DNA of 64,000 nt from Saccharum officinarum (lineage: Eukaryota > Streptophyta > Magnoliopsida > Poales > Poaceae). Below, one piece after another: positions 47,290-57,721 of the stretch. Under the pieces are notes generated by a model. The model saw nothing but the letters and a program-made list of their open reading frames with translations. It searched no databases and had not been told where the DNA came from. Positions within the stretch are counted from its first letter, which is position 1. Every line of letters starts with the position of its first letter. The stretch spans positions 14,613,381-14,677,380 of the forward strand of contig CM036221.1 in NCBI GenBank assembly GCA_020631735.1. The letters are read 5' to 3'. The translations under genes were made by a program, and so were the position numbers.

Positions 47290-48099
47290 CAAAAATGATT
47301 TCTTGGCTGGTTTTCCCAACCGGCTCTAATGATGCGTATGTAGAAATCAACTATTTCTATGGACAGGTGGTGTTTCCAATCGGTTCGTAGGGACAGTGAT
47401 TATATTTTTTTAAAATTATTTTTTACAGATTATGTATTGAATATTTTCGGTTTCTAAATGGTTTAAATTAAAAAAATGAACCACATACAAAGTTTTAGAT
47501 CTCGTCAAACAACTTTGGTATATGACATATCTCCATTTGAGGTAGTTTGAAAATTTTGAACTACAAAATTTGAGGACTTAAAACGTATATTTGGGCCACT
47601 AAACAATTTCAAACGAAAATACCATCAACTACAAAGTTTTAGATACCGTTGTGCTCTACTACTTTGGTATAGGTGTGTCTCCATCCGAGTTATTCAAAAA
47701 AAAAAATTAACTTTTAAAAATACGAAAACTTAAAAATGCATTTGGGCTACAGAACAATATCAAATGAAAAATTCACTATTTGCAGATCTCCTTGTACGTA
47801 CTCTGCAACTTTGATATAATTGAATTGAAATTTATCTTCATTCTCAACTTCTTTTTGAAAAATTTATGATTTTTTGTGCAATGCCTACTTTTAGAGGCGA
47901 GACACATTACCAAGCACGACTGAAATCACTTTTCTAGCCATGGTTGTTGTTTCCGACTGTTTCTAGAAATACCTCTATTTTCAAATGCATTCTGTAACAC
48001 CGATGGACAATAGAGGTAACCATTTTAGGGGTGTTTTTATACCTAAGCATGTCTAAAACAAGAGACATCTCTAAGAACCATGATCATTGCTATTGTAGT
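47290..48099. mobile_element. CACTA-like remnant (one terminus visible)
   Basis: The right edge TTGTAGTG (48092-48099) is the inverse of CACTACAA, the CACTA terminus. Repeats of a GGTTTTCCCAACCGG/GTTTCCAATCGGTTC type occur at about 47320, 47370 and 47950. The left terminus is not recognisable. Confidence 0.35.
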
Positions 48100-48183
48100 G
48101 TGGTATTCATGGTGATCCTACAATATAATCTCAACTGTTTTTTACTAGCAGAACTCACGATCCGTCACCTATTATTTTTTTTT

Positions 48184-48575
48184 CAAGTAGTGATCCTACA
48201 TACTAACATAAATCATCGTCATCGTTTGCTTTGGTTAGTTGATCTTTCGCAAAAATGTAGGCGTTTTAGCTGTGGTTCATCTATTGTTTTTTCGTCAAGT
48301 AGTGATCCTACTAACAGAAATCATCATATATATCAGGGACGGATCCAGCAGTGGGGCTCTAGTGCCAGACCCCCCTCCCCCGCCCCGTACGGCCGATGGA
48401 CCCATGGAGCCCCCCCTAGTTCCTCCTAGGAATTTTTGCTATGGATGCACCTTAAAGAGAGGCTAAAGTTGTTTGAAGATTGAAGAAGCTGCCTCTTGAC
48501 ATTTTCCTAGATCTGTCCCTGATATATATCGTTTGCTTTGGATAGTTGATCTTTCGCAAAATGTAGGCGTTTTCT
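48184..48575. repeat. Local tandem duplication, second copy split by a hAT MITE
   Basis: A unit starting CAAGTAGTGATCCTAC (48184) runs through TCGTTTGCTTTGG, AGTTGATCTTTCGCAAAA and TGTAGGCGTTTT. It recurs from 48295, with the MITE 48334-48521 inserted between AAATCATC and TCGTTTGC. The first copy is an internal empty-site reference. Confidence 0.7.
48334..48521. mobile_element. hAT-type MITE, 188 bp
   Basis: Inverted termini CAGGGACGGATCCAG and, inward from the right, CAGGGACAGATCTAG. 8-bp duplication ATATATAT (48326-48333, 48522-48529). The target is low-complexity, but the matching empty copy at 48184-48290 supports a real insertion. Confidence 0.75.
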
Positions 48576-48579
48576 CCTA

Positions 48580-49989
48580 ACTCCCAAAATTGTAGAGTGG
48601 TCAAAACCGAGATGAATCAAACAGGGAAGAAATAATGGTGCCAAGATATCATGCGCATGTATGTCCATATCATATCCGCACCAACCATGCTAGTTGCTAG
48701 CTAGGGATCGGACACACACGCTCAGATCATGGGTCGACCCTTGACCAAAATGAAAAATGCACGGCCCCACATGCTTTCATCATCATGATTACAACAATTG
48801 GTGCAAGGCAAGAGCTTGACTATCACATAGTATACTCTGTTACACCCAATTCTAGCAGCAGCTTTAATTGGCACGATCATTATTGGTCCATATAACAATA
48901 GTAAAAGAAAATGTGCGCAACCTTTCCAGCAGATTGGTGCTGTTGTATGAACTGCATGCTTGAATGTTGGTGTGAGCATCTTTTTTGTTTACGGTTTTAA
49001 TTTATGGTCAGATTAAGTAAGTACATCATGGACGATGTACTAGCTAGTCTAGCGCTCAGCTTTTACAGTTACCACGATTCATGGAAAGCTTAGTTGTACT
49101 ATACTAGATGAGACGCTATCTAGTTAAGTACTATTAACAAGTACATTAATCCTGTCGCAATCATGCATGTATGTATCTATATATAGTCATGAGTGATATG
49201 ACAAAAGCATCACGCATCTATCTCCAGTTAACAGCCGCCCCAGTTGACACGCAAATATGTATGTACTCAATGGGACCGGCCTGAATCTGAGATATGGTCT
49301 GAAAGTTTTGGTTACTTGTTGATGCCTTCATCATGTTCCGGCTAGCTGCAGGAATCTGCAGTCTAAATTATTCTTGTGCGGTACACCTGTATCACAATTT
49401 ACAAGTACTAAGCACTATTCCATTTTATGTGCATGAAAAAGCTGCCTTTTTGCAAGATAAATGTACGCCTATATATATATATATATATATCCTATAAGTA
49501 CAAAGAATTTTTACAAAAGGCATTTGTACGTACTCAAAGGTTTGGATGTTGGAACGAAGTTAATTTGGCCGTATGCCGCTAATAAGGAGGAGAGTGATCG
49601 GTACTGCTGGCAACAGTCCCCATCGGTCACATGGCACTATTCGCCTATTCGGACGGACCCTGATCCTGAAAGATTGCATGGCTACGGTGGTGCCTTGCTT
49701 GTTGCCTCAGGAATCCATCTCTGCATGGTTATGGTTTGGTAACAAAAACCGGCAGTATTACCAAGTACTACATGTAACGTGTTATATTAGCATATATGCA
49801 TGTACTCGGCGACCAATGCAGTCCACATGAGCATCAATCGTCTATATGCATGCATGTATCTGGAACTAGCTACAGTAGTGGGGTGCACATGTACATATTA
49901 AAAAAAATCAAATACTTGTAATTCTGAAACGAAAAATGATACTAGCTACCTAGGAGTAGTAGTATACAGATAGCACATATATAAATATA
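48580..49989. other. Intergenic, no gene seen
   Basis: Contains an (AT)n microsatellite at about 49471-49490. Small frames at 48722-48979 and 49461-49830 have no domains. Confidence 0.55.
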
Positions 49990-49992
49990 TAA

Positions 49993-50220
49993 GGCCCCGT
50001 TTGGTTTGAAGGAGTTAAAGTTTAACTCCCATCACATCAATGTTCCCTCAAATGCATGGAGTACTAAATGTAGACTAATTGCATCATGTCGGCACAGATT
50101 AGAAGTAATTTACGAGACGAATCTATTAAGCCTAATTAGTCCAAGATCAGAAACTTTTTGTCAAATAAGATAAAGTGCTACAATATTTGTTAAACTTTAA
50201 CACCCAAACTAAACGGGCCT
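49993..50220. mobile_element. Tourist-like MITE, about 228 bp
   Basis: GGCCCCGTTTGGTTT left end; the right end reads inward AGGCCCGTTTAGTTT. TAA at 49990-49992 and 50221-50223. The interior is nearly collinear with 23637-23867 (AGTTTAACTCCCATCACATC, TTTACGAGACGAATCTATTA). Confidence 0.8.
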
Positions 50221-50345
50221 TAAATCCATGCATGCAAAGTGCAGGGAATAAAGCAGAATGCATGTTGGCATATAGCCCGGCGGCCGGCTGCTATATGGGG
50301 ACCACACAAAGCGCGATAGATGCAGGTAGCTACATGCATGCCAGC

Positions 50346-50384
50346 TGGAGTTCGAGTTTTTTTTTACAGCTTGGAGTTCGAGTT
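50346..50384 (-). mobile_element. Micro-retroposon 5: 13-bp oligo(T) insert with 13-bp direct repeats
   Basis: TGGAGTTCGAGTT at 50346-50358 and 50372-50384 brackets TTTTTTTACAGCT. T-run adjacent to the left copy. Confidence 0.55.
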
Positions 50385-50511
50385 GGAAAGTGGTTGTGTG
50401 TATATATATATACTCCATCCATGTTGTTAATAGAGGTCGTTCTGCACTTGGAGCTGTTTTGAACAAAAGATGACGTTCTGCACATTCAACTTGATTTTGG
50501 ACGCTGCTGCC

Positions 50512-50869
50512 CCTCCTGTTCGCCTCCCAGGCTGGGGCGCAACGTGATTGGCCGGGGCGCTGGGCTAGCTCCCAACCGCACGCGTTAATACGCGGGGCTC
50601 CCACTGCACGCACGAGTAAACGAATCGACGAAAGCCGCTCGTATTCTCTCGCCGCACAACCGGTCCTCGCCCTCGCCATCGACGCACGCCCCTCCGGTTC
50701 GCCTCCCAAGCTAGGGCGCAACGTGATTGGCCGGGGCGCTGGGCTAGCTCCCAACCGCACGCGTTAATACGCGGGGCTCCCACCGCACGCACGAGTAAAC
50801 GAATCGACGAACACCGCTTGTATTCTCTCGCCGCACGACCGGTCCTCGCCCTCACCATCGACGCACGCC
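50512..50869. repeat. Tandem duplication, 2 x 179 bp
   Basis: Unit 1 (50512-50690) and unit 2 (50691-50869) are almost identical; for example CGCAACGTGATTGGCCGGGG and CCAACCGCACGCGTTAATAC recur exactly 179 bp apart. The few mismatches (CTGTT/CGGTT, GGGG/AGGG, CACAA/CACGA) imply a fairly recent duplication inside the GC-rich cargo. Confidence 0.85.
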
Positions 50870-50980
50870 GCTGCCTGCTCGCCCTCGCCGCCTGCCGCCG
50901 CCCTGTAGCCCTAGCCGCTGCCGCATGCCACTCTGGCCGCTCGCCCTCGCTGCAAGGAGATAGAAGTCGCGCCGGACTCC

Positions 50981-51304
50981 ATGGATGCGTCCTCGGCGGA
51001 CTGGACGCCGGTGTTGCCGCCAGACTTCATGAAGATGACGACAGAAGGCGCCCTCGAGCAGGAGATGGAGCTCGCGCCGGACTCCATGGAGATGACGACC
51101 GAAGACGGCGTCGAGCAGGACATGAAGATGGTGCCGGACTCCACGTCGCTGGAGGCTGAGAAGGTCGTCCCGCCGGCGCCGCTGGAGCTCGCGCCGGAGT
51201 CCGTGGAGATGGTGCCAGATTCGTTGCTGCGGGGCGCGTTTGTATGCGGTCATTGTCATCTCATCCACGAGGACCGCGAAGCATGGAACCGTGCACACTC
51301 GTGA
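50981..51304 (+). CDS. Open frame in GC-rich cargo, function unknown
   Basis: 107 codons from ATG 50981. It is acidic, with repeated units of a (V/M)(P)(P)DSMEMTTE type (positions about 14-50: DFMKMTTEG, DSMEMTTED, DMKMVPDST), and ends with a CGHCHLIHED segment that looks zinc-binding. Codon periodicity appears gene-like (G/C third positions), but the opposite strand is also open (50852-51337). No family recognised. It may be captured host coding sequence. Confidence 0.3.
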   Translation: MDASSADWTPVLPPDFMKMTTEGALEQEMELAPDSMEMTTEDGVEQDMKMVPDSTSLEAEKVVPPAPLELAPESVEMVPDSLLRGAFVCGHCHLIHEDREAWNRAHS

Positions 51305-51465
51305 TTCTATCCATGCCCTCGTTGTGGTCTCGTCCATGCGGACTACTCCATCGATGCAGGTTCATTTAATAAGGGCAAGGAGGGAAAAATACCCCCTAAT
51401 TAATCACTTCTTGGTAAACGTAATCATGTCCTAAACGACTTCTATTACCAACATGGAGGGAGTAC

Positions 51466-51666
51466 ATATATATATATATTTGTGTATACCTGACCTATTT
51501 TACTGTTTACGTTGAACAGTGTTTCCATCGACATGCCTATGAACAGTACCATGCCTATAAACCAGTACAGTGACATGCTCATAAACAGTACCACCGTGAC
51601 ATGAACCGTTCAAAACCATGCCATGAACAGTGCCCCCACGCAACTGCGCGCGGGGCCACCTGCTAG
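51466..51666 (+). mobile_element. Helitron 3' end
   Basis: It ends CTAG (51663-51666) followed by T. A hairpin precedes it (CCCC-A-CGC 51634-51641 pairing with GCG-C-GGGG at 51648-51655, one mismatch, 6-nt loop). The upstream 150 bp carry GAACAGT/AACAGTAC repeats like those in the Helitron at 24947-25283. The 5' TC end was not located, so the extent is unknown. Confidence 0.6.
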
Positions 51667-51954
51667 TATATCCCGGAAGCTTGCTGCTCAATTTGGGCAC
51701 GGAATAAACATGTTGCGTGTCGCATGGAGAATAGAGATGACGATGATGCGTCCTCCGGCCCGTTGCTTCGCATGAGTACGTACGTTGAAAGTTAAACGGC
51801 GAGGGATCAAGTCAAGAGTCCTGACGCATAAGTTTGTTACTGTCTCACGTTTCGTTATTATTAGCAATAATTATGTATAATCATCTCTTCCGAGAAATGA
51901 AGATCTATATATGTCTAAAAAAAAACTATACCAATATTTAATTTTATATTTTAT

Positions 51955-52296
51955 GGCCTTGTTTAGTTCCAAAAACTTTTTACGAAAAACTACAGTAACG
52001 AATCTTGCGGCGCATGCATGAAGCATTAAATGTAGACGAAAAAACTAATTGCACAGTTTGGTTGGAAATCGCGAGACGAACGTTTTGAGCCTAATTAGTC
52101 CGTGATTTGACACTAAAGTGCTACAATACAAATGTGCTAATGACGGATTAATTAGGCTTAATAAATTCGTCTCGCGGTTTCTAGGCAAGCTATGTAATTA
52201 GTTTTTTTATTAGTATCCGAAAACCCCTTCCGACATCGCACGGAACATCCGATGTGATATTTTCTAAAAAATTTTTTCACCCAACTAAACCCACCC
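51955..52296. mobile_element. Fold-back MITE of the GGCCTTGTTTAG family, 342 bp
   Basis: GGCCTTGTTTAGTTCC left end; the right end reads inward GGGTGGGTTTAGTTGGG. TAT occurs on both flanks (51952-51954, 52297-52299). The halves are inverted around about 52115 (GAGACGAACGTTTTGAGCC against GGCTTAATAAATTCGTCTC). Confidence 0.65.
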
Positions 52297-52299
52297 TAT

Positions 52300-55200
52300 A
52301 TATATATATATATATCTTATAAAAGACTCCATATATTTCTATATGGGGATCGAAATAATATGTTAACATCCGGTATCACTACTGTTTGGTGGGTCGATCT
52401 AACAAATAACCACGCATGGCTTGCTTGCTTGGTGCCTGCCGGACAAAAATCTAGATCATAGGCGAGCGAAATCCAACGCCTAGGATCTCTTGTCTGGGGC
52501 AGGCAACAAACAGCCCCACAATGTGCAAATTTGAAATCACGGATCGATCACTAAAACCTCCATGCAGATGCAAGCAATAAACAAAGTGTAGGAAGTATAT
52601 AATACAATTAAAATTAGAGCATCTTGCAAATATGTTAGGCATACGTAGCCCGGGCGGCTGCTATGTGTAGGTGGAGCAGTTAAGCAAGTCCAAAGCTAGC
52701 GTTCTTGGAAGCTTGCATTGTTGCACGCAAGCTGACAAATATTTGGGCACGAAATAAACACAAGTTGCGTGCGGTGTGCACATGACCTACGCTACGTACG
52801 TTGAAAGTTAAACGGCCAGTAGGATATGGCATGGACTGGATGTCTTTTAATTTGTACTAGCAGTACACGTACAGACGACATGGCCTGACGCACAAGTTTG
52901 TTATCATCTCCCGTTTCGATAATGTAGTCTATGCATGTGTCTTCTCGCAGCCTAGACGAATTGACCGCCTACCTTTATATAGGAGTAAAATACAATATAA
53001 TATAATATAATATATGTATGATGATGAAGCAAGGCACTTTGGATGGATGTATCAAACTATCTAGCTCTCCAGAATACGTTAGATTGGCCAGCTAAACTCA
53101 GGGAAGATGTATGTTCATCACAGCAAGGCAACCAGAAATGGGAAGCCATCTCGGCTGACCCCGATGGATGATTGTCCGAAATGTCACGGTTACATTCCCT
53201 CCCTATGCTCTTTATCTGTAACTAAATGTACATCTATCTATTTTAATACGTTTTGGAAGCAGACTCTTTATTGTGGTTGGACGTGTCTAATTCTAACTCG
53301 TATAAATATGAACCGTAAGTTTGAGTCATCAATAATGGGACAATACAACAATTAAGACTCTAATCTCTGATAAAACTTTATTGGAGGAAGAAATTTTTGG
53401 CTCTTTAACATTGTGGTGGTGACTTGGCGTTAGCGCCTGTTGCGTGCTGTGTGTGATTTGCATTTACATCGTGGCGTGGTTGAGGAACGGTATAATTAAC
53501 GACGGATGGAGATGGCGCAACTGGCATGACAATTGACAACCATGCATTTGGCCATTTGGGATGGTGGATCGCCCGATCGAGTTGCTGCCTTGCAAAGGTA
53601 GCCAAATTTAAATACAAAACTGCACTGGCCGTGCTGGCCTCCCGATTTCTCTGCAGCATGCGTGTGTGTACCTTGCTAGCTGGCACTCGTTCAATCATGG
53701 GTCTGGGATAGTAAGTTTAATTTGGTGGCACACCATCCCACAAATAGTGTCATTCTCACTTTCTTTTAATTAAGAAGTCAAATATTTTCAACTTTAACTA
53801 AATATATCATAATAAACTTATTTAGAGGTATAAATTTTGTTATTTTTTTTTCTACAAATATAGTTAAATTTAAGAAGTTTGACCGGAACAAATTTCATAA
53901 ATACACTTGTTTTAGACAGACAAAGTACACCTTTAGCTTTAGGTGGTGAGATCATGAGAAAGTAAGTAGACACTATGGATCCGATCGGATGGATGAGATT
54001 GACAGATTTGATGGATGGACTTACATCATTCTTTATTTGCGAACGTCCCTTGCACGTGTTTCATTAAGAGCGATTAAATTATAAATTTACAAAAGCAATG
54101 ACAAGCCTAGGCTTGCTAAGAGAATCGCTGATAATTTCTAATACTCTTTTCCAAAATTTAGGCATGACCAGGGAAATTGCAGTCCAGGTGTTCGCAAAAC
54201 GGACACCTGATCCATCCAAGCCGAAAAAGGAGAGCCATGTGGAAAGGCACGCAAGTAAGCAAGACTCCTTATCCATGTCGGCACACAGTCCTCTTCCTTT
54301 TCCCACTGTTTTTCCAACTAGTGCCAAGTCTTTGTCGATGCCAACCTCTGCCCTAGCTATTCTGATGACATGAAATCTAGTTACTACTCTTGAAAAATGG
54401 TAAAATCTGAGGTTGCTGCCCTTCTCATGCCCTCTCAGTTGTCGGCCTGTAATAGCTATTTGCTAGCCACAGTTGTTGCCTGCCATGCTCTGGCTGACGT
54501 TTGGCTTGCCATGGCTTGCTACCATGTCGTAGTCATGGCTAGACACCTTTGGCTGGCCACAGCCACAACCATCCATCCTCTAGCTAGCTGCAACCAACTT
54601 GACAGAGGAAAGAGCAAGTAGTACAATAAGGTCTTTTGGCTCAGCCAAATTATTAGCAACAAAATGTTGCTAACAGCCACAACCCAATAACCAGCCCCAA
54701 AAATGACCCAGCTAAATTCTGCACTAACGTCCCCACATGATCAAAGATTATTCTATTCTACCCCTTCCACAACATCCATGTGGTGAGAAGGTATATATAG
54801 AGCATCAAAGCCTTCGTGACATCCCTTTGCGACCTTTTCCCTCTTGTTCAACCACAAGTCGACAATCCTTGCAGAACTCTCGGTACAGATGCAACAATTC
54901 CTAGTCGAAAGAGGAACCTTGACCAAGTTTCTGTGGCAAAATGCAACCCACAATGTTCAATAATTTCAAGACTTGATTGCAAAGAATGCAAACATGAGAG
55001 TCCTGCAATTGATGCCTCCTATGATGATCAATTGTCTAGCACCGATCAAGAAGCGCAATATTACATAAGTTTCACTAGATGGTGCACATAGATCATTTGG
55101 GCGTGCTATTAGACTGTCTGGGATTCTAGATAGAAACATTTAAGTTTCAAATGGGGGGTTTTGTCTTGGCGGATTGTTTGTGTGCACTGGTGGATCGTTC

Positions 55201-57590
55201 AACGGTCACAATAAATGCACCGAGGTATAATCTCAAGCTTGTCAAGAACGGATCAGTCCAAGTCTTCAAGCAAGGGTTATCCCTGGGTATTCCTACGGAC
55301 CTCTAGGATACATGTAGGAAGGTACATTGGTGGTTTAATTTGAACATGTGTGAAGCTCTAGGATATCCATGGATAACCTACTATATTTTGGGGATTGTAG
55401 GTCGAAACCTGTGATTAGCTTCTAGAGTTTGCCAAGAACTTATATAAGCTTGATGAAGATCCAAGCTTGGGACCCTTTGTAGGTGTAAGAGGCTGAGGTG
55501 GGCTCCTTCTTGCTCCTCCTCTTCTTCTAATTATTCACTGATGCTAGAGAGGTGACCATTCATTGCTCCTCTCTAGCAAGGGGGATGGTCCTAGGGAATG
55601 AAGCATACCTCCACACCATGGTGGTGAGAGGCATTTACGGCGGGCAACGAAGGCAGGTCACTATGAACCGGCAACACCGACGGCAAGAGGCATCTGCGAT
55701 GGGCAAGGAAAGTGAGTCATCATTACCAGGCAACAACGACAGTGGCGTCAATGCTTACGTGTGTCCAACATGAAGCTTTCCCTAGTAGAAATAGCCAAAA
55801 GCAGCGGAGGCGACGCACCATGGCGAACCACCTGCATCCCTTTATCATGTGAAACCTACACAAAAGACGGGGAGATGTAGCCATCAGCATCCATGATAGC
55901 CTGACCAACCAGCTAGGCTGATGAGGCACTGTAATTCAGCCAATCCATAGTCATAGCATCGGACGGCGCCGCAGCTGCTAGTGAAAAGAACAGCGGGACA
56001 TCAGGGTTGAGCAGTGACACAGACCCGTCATTGATGAGACAGACGGTAATAAGGAAAAGATGAAAAGTAGAGATGGACAAATAAAATGTGGATTGATAGC
56101 CGGTAAGAGGCCGGACCTAAGTGGCCGCGGCCGGTGTAGGTCGCCGTCACTGAGACACGCCCGAAGGCGTGGGAGCCTGCCCGCCCCGATTCTAGATGGA
56201 CTTGATTAACTTCTTTAGGCGTTTCCCATGTGAGGCAAGTATCGTCTTACTGTCCCAACGATTGGGATCATCAGGAACCGGGCAAGGTGAGCCGATCATT
56301 CAAATGTGAGCAAGCAAGCGTACGAAGAAAGCAAGTGTGCCGACGGAAGGAACTATATGGAGGATCGAAAAAGAAGCGGCGGGGAGTAAGCGATGTACGA
56401 CGACGGACAGATAACACGCGCCGGGAGCCAGGGACCGATGGACGACAGAGATAGACGCGATGGATCAGAACGTGGCAACCACCGTACCACGAGGCACCAG
56501 CGCGCGAGGTCGAGGCCACCGGACCATGAGTTGGATGATTGCACAATGCAGTGTGTGTGGATCAGCTAGCCATGCATCCGTGCATCGCACGCGCCCACGT
56601 GGATCACGGAGGTAGTAGCTTGTGCTCTCTATGCTGTAGCCAGGTAGCCGAAACGAAAGGCTTGTGGCGTTGCAAGTCATGTCGAGGAGCGTGCGTGTGT
56701 ACGCATGGGCAGCTTGGAATTGCTCCACACTAGGTAGCTGCACAGAGAGCACAGTGTTGTGACGACGAAGCTGATGAGGCGGAAGATTTGATCGAGCAGA
56801 CACGTACGAGAGCGTCGGCGTCGTGGAGCCGGGAGCGCGGATCGAGAGGCCGGCACGCTCCACAAGACGGTAGCTGTTGCTGTACCTGCCGTGCGCGCGC
56901 AGGTACACATACCGACATACGGTAGGTAGAGATCGATCAGGCACTCAGCTCAGCGTCGACACGTCCGTCCAGCCGTCCGTATCTCGATCTCTTTGACACT
57001 TTCTCTCTTTCCCAGCGACTGAGAGATATATGCATGCAATGCATGCATCCTAGCTAGGAGAGAAGGGGAGAGACAGGCCGAGAGGGAGGTGTCATTTTGT
57101 GCTTATCGGTGTCCAATAATCATAATCGTGACGGGCATGCATGATTATTCGTTCCCAGGATACAAATACATGTCCGCCAACCACACGTACGTACGTACGT
57201 ACTCGGATCCGAATCCGATCCCAACGCAAAGGAACCAAGCAACCAACCCATGGCCATGCATGGGGACCTCTAGTCGATCTATCGTAGTATTCGCAAGCTG
57301 TCGACGATCGCCACGGCGTCCGTCGGCCCGCCCGTCCGTCCGTCGCTGCAATGGTTGGCCAGGTTTCGCTATCACACCATGTGATCGAGTCCATGACTCA
57401 CCATCGGTCACCACGAGACACACGAGAGCCGGTGCCCAGTGCCGATTAAATAAACTAACAAACTACTCGCACGCTCCTCCTGCAGGCATGGCAGTTGGCA
57501 CCTAGCTCTCCGATCCAGCCGAGTCGTCGTCGAGGCAACGGTAAGCAGGCTGCCAGAGCGACCAGCAGCCCGCCCGGGCAGCAGCTAGCT
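52300..57590. other. Long intergenic region, no supported gene
   Basis: 5.3 kb upstream of the peroxidase gene. It holds a TATAA-repeat run (about 52990-53015) and a degenerate Stowaway-like AT-rich segment (about 53755-53930). Hairpin-prone sequence lies at 54625-54690 (TTTGGCTCAGCCAAA, AGCAACAAAATGTTGCT). A TATA-like TATATATA occurs at 54791 before a domain-less 91-codon frame (54816-55091). 56100-56950 is GC-richer and open on both strands. A (GTAC)n run lies at 57185-57201. None of the small frames has a recognisable domain. Confidence 0.5.
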
Positions 57591-57591
57591 C

Positions 57592-57599
57592 ATATATAT
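57592..57599 (+). promoter_or_regulatory. TATA box of the peroxidase gene
   Basis: ATATATAT at 57592-57599, about 125 bp before the start codon at 57722, followed by a CT-rich leader. Position and context suit a core promoter; the transcription start is not determined. Confidence 0.5.
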
Positions 57600-57721
57600 C
57601 CACGGAACGCATCAGCAGCGGAGCCAAGCGCCACACGCACACACGCACTGCCTCTCGCTCGCCCAGCAGTAGTTGGTAGGTGCCGTTGCTTTCTGTGCCA
57701 GCGGCCGCCCCACAGTGCGAG

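Larger units (their letters stand above)
50413..51462. mobile_element. Stowaway/mariner-like element with GC-rich cargo, about 1.05 kb
   Basis: TA-flanked (50411-50412, 51463-51464). The inverted ends are about 30 bp: CTCCATCCATGTTGTTAATA then GAGGTCGTT on the left; CTCCCTCCATGTTGGTAATA then GAAGTCGTTT read inward from the right. The ends are AT-rich and Stowaway-like, but the interior is GC-rich with a 179-bp tandem duplication and an acidic open frame. No transposase is seen. Confidence 0.7.

Noticed and set aside
54816..55091. 91-codon frame behind a TATA-like sequence
   Set aside because: No recognisable domain, no splice or codon-use support, and a single TATATATA in AT-rich DNA is weak evidence.
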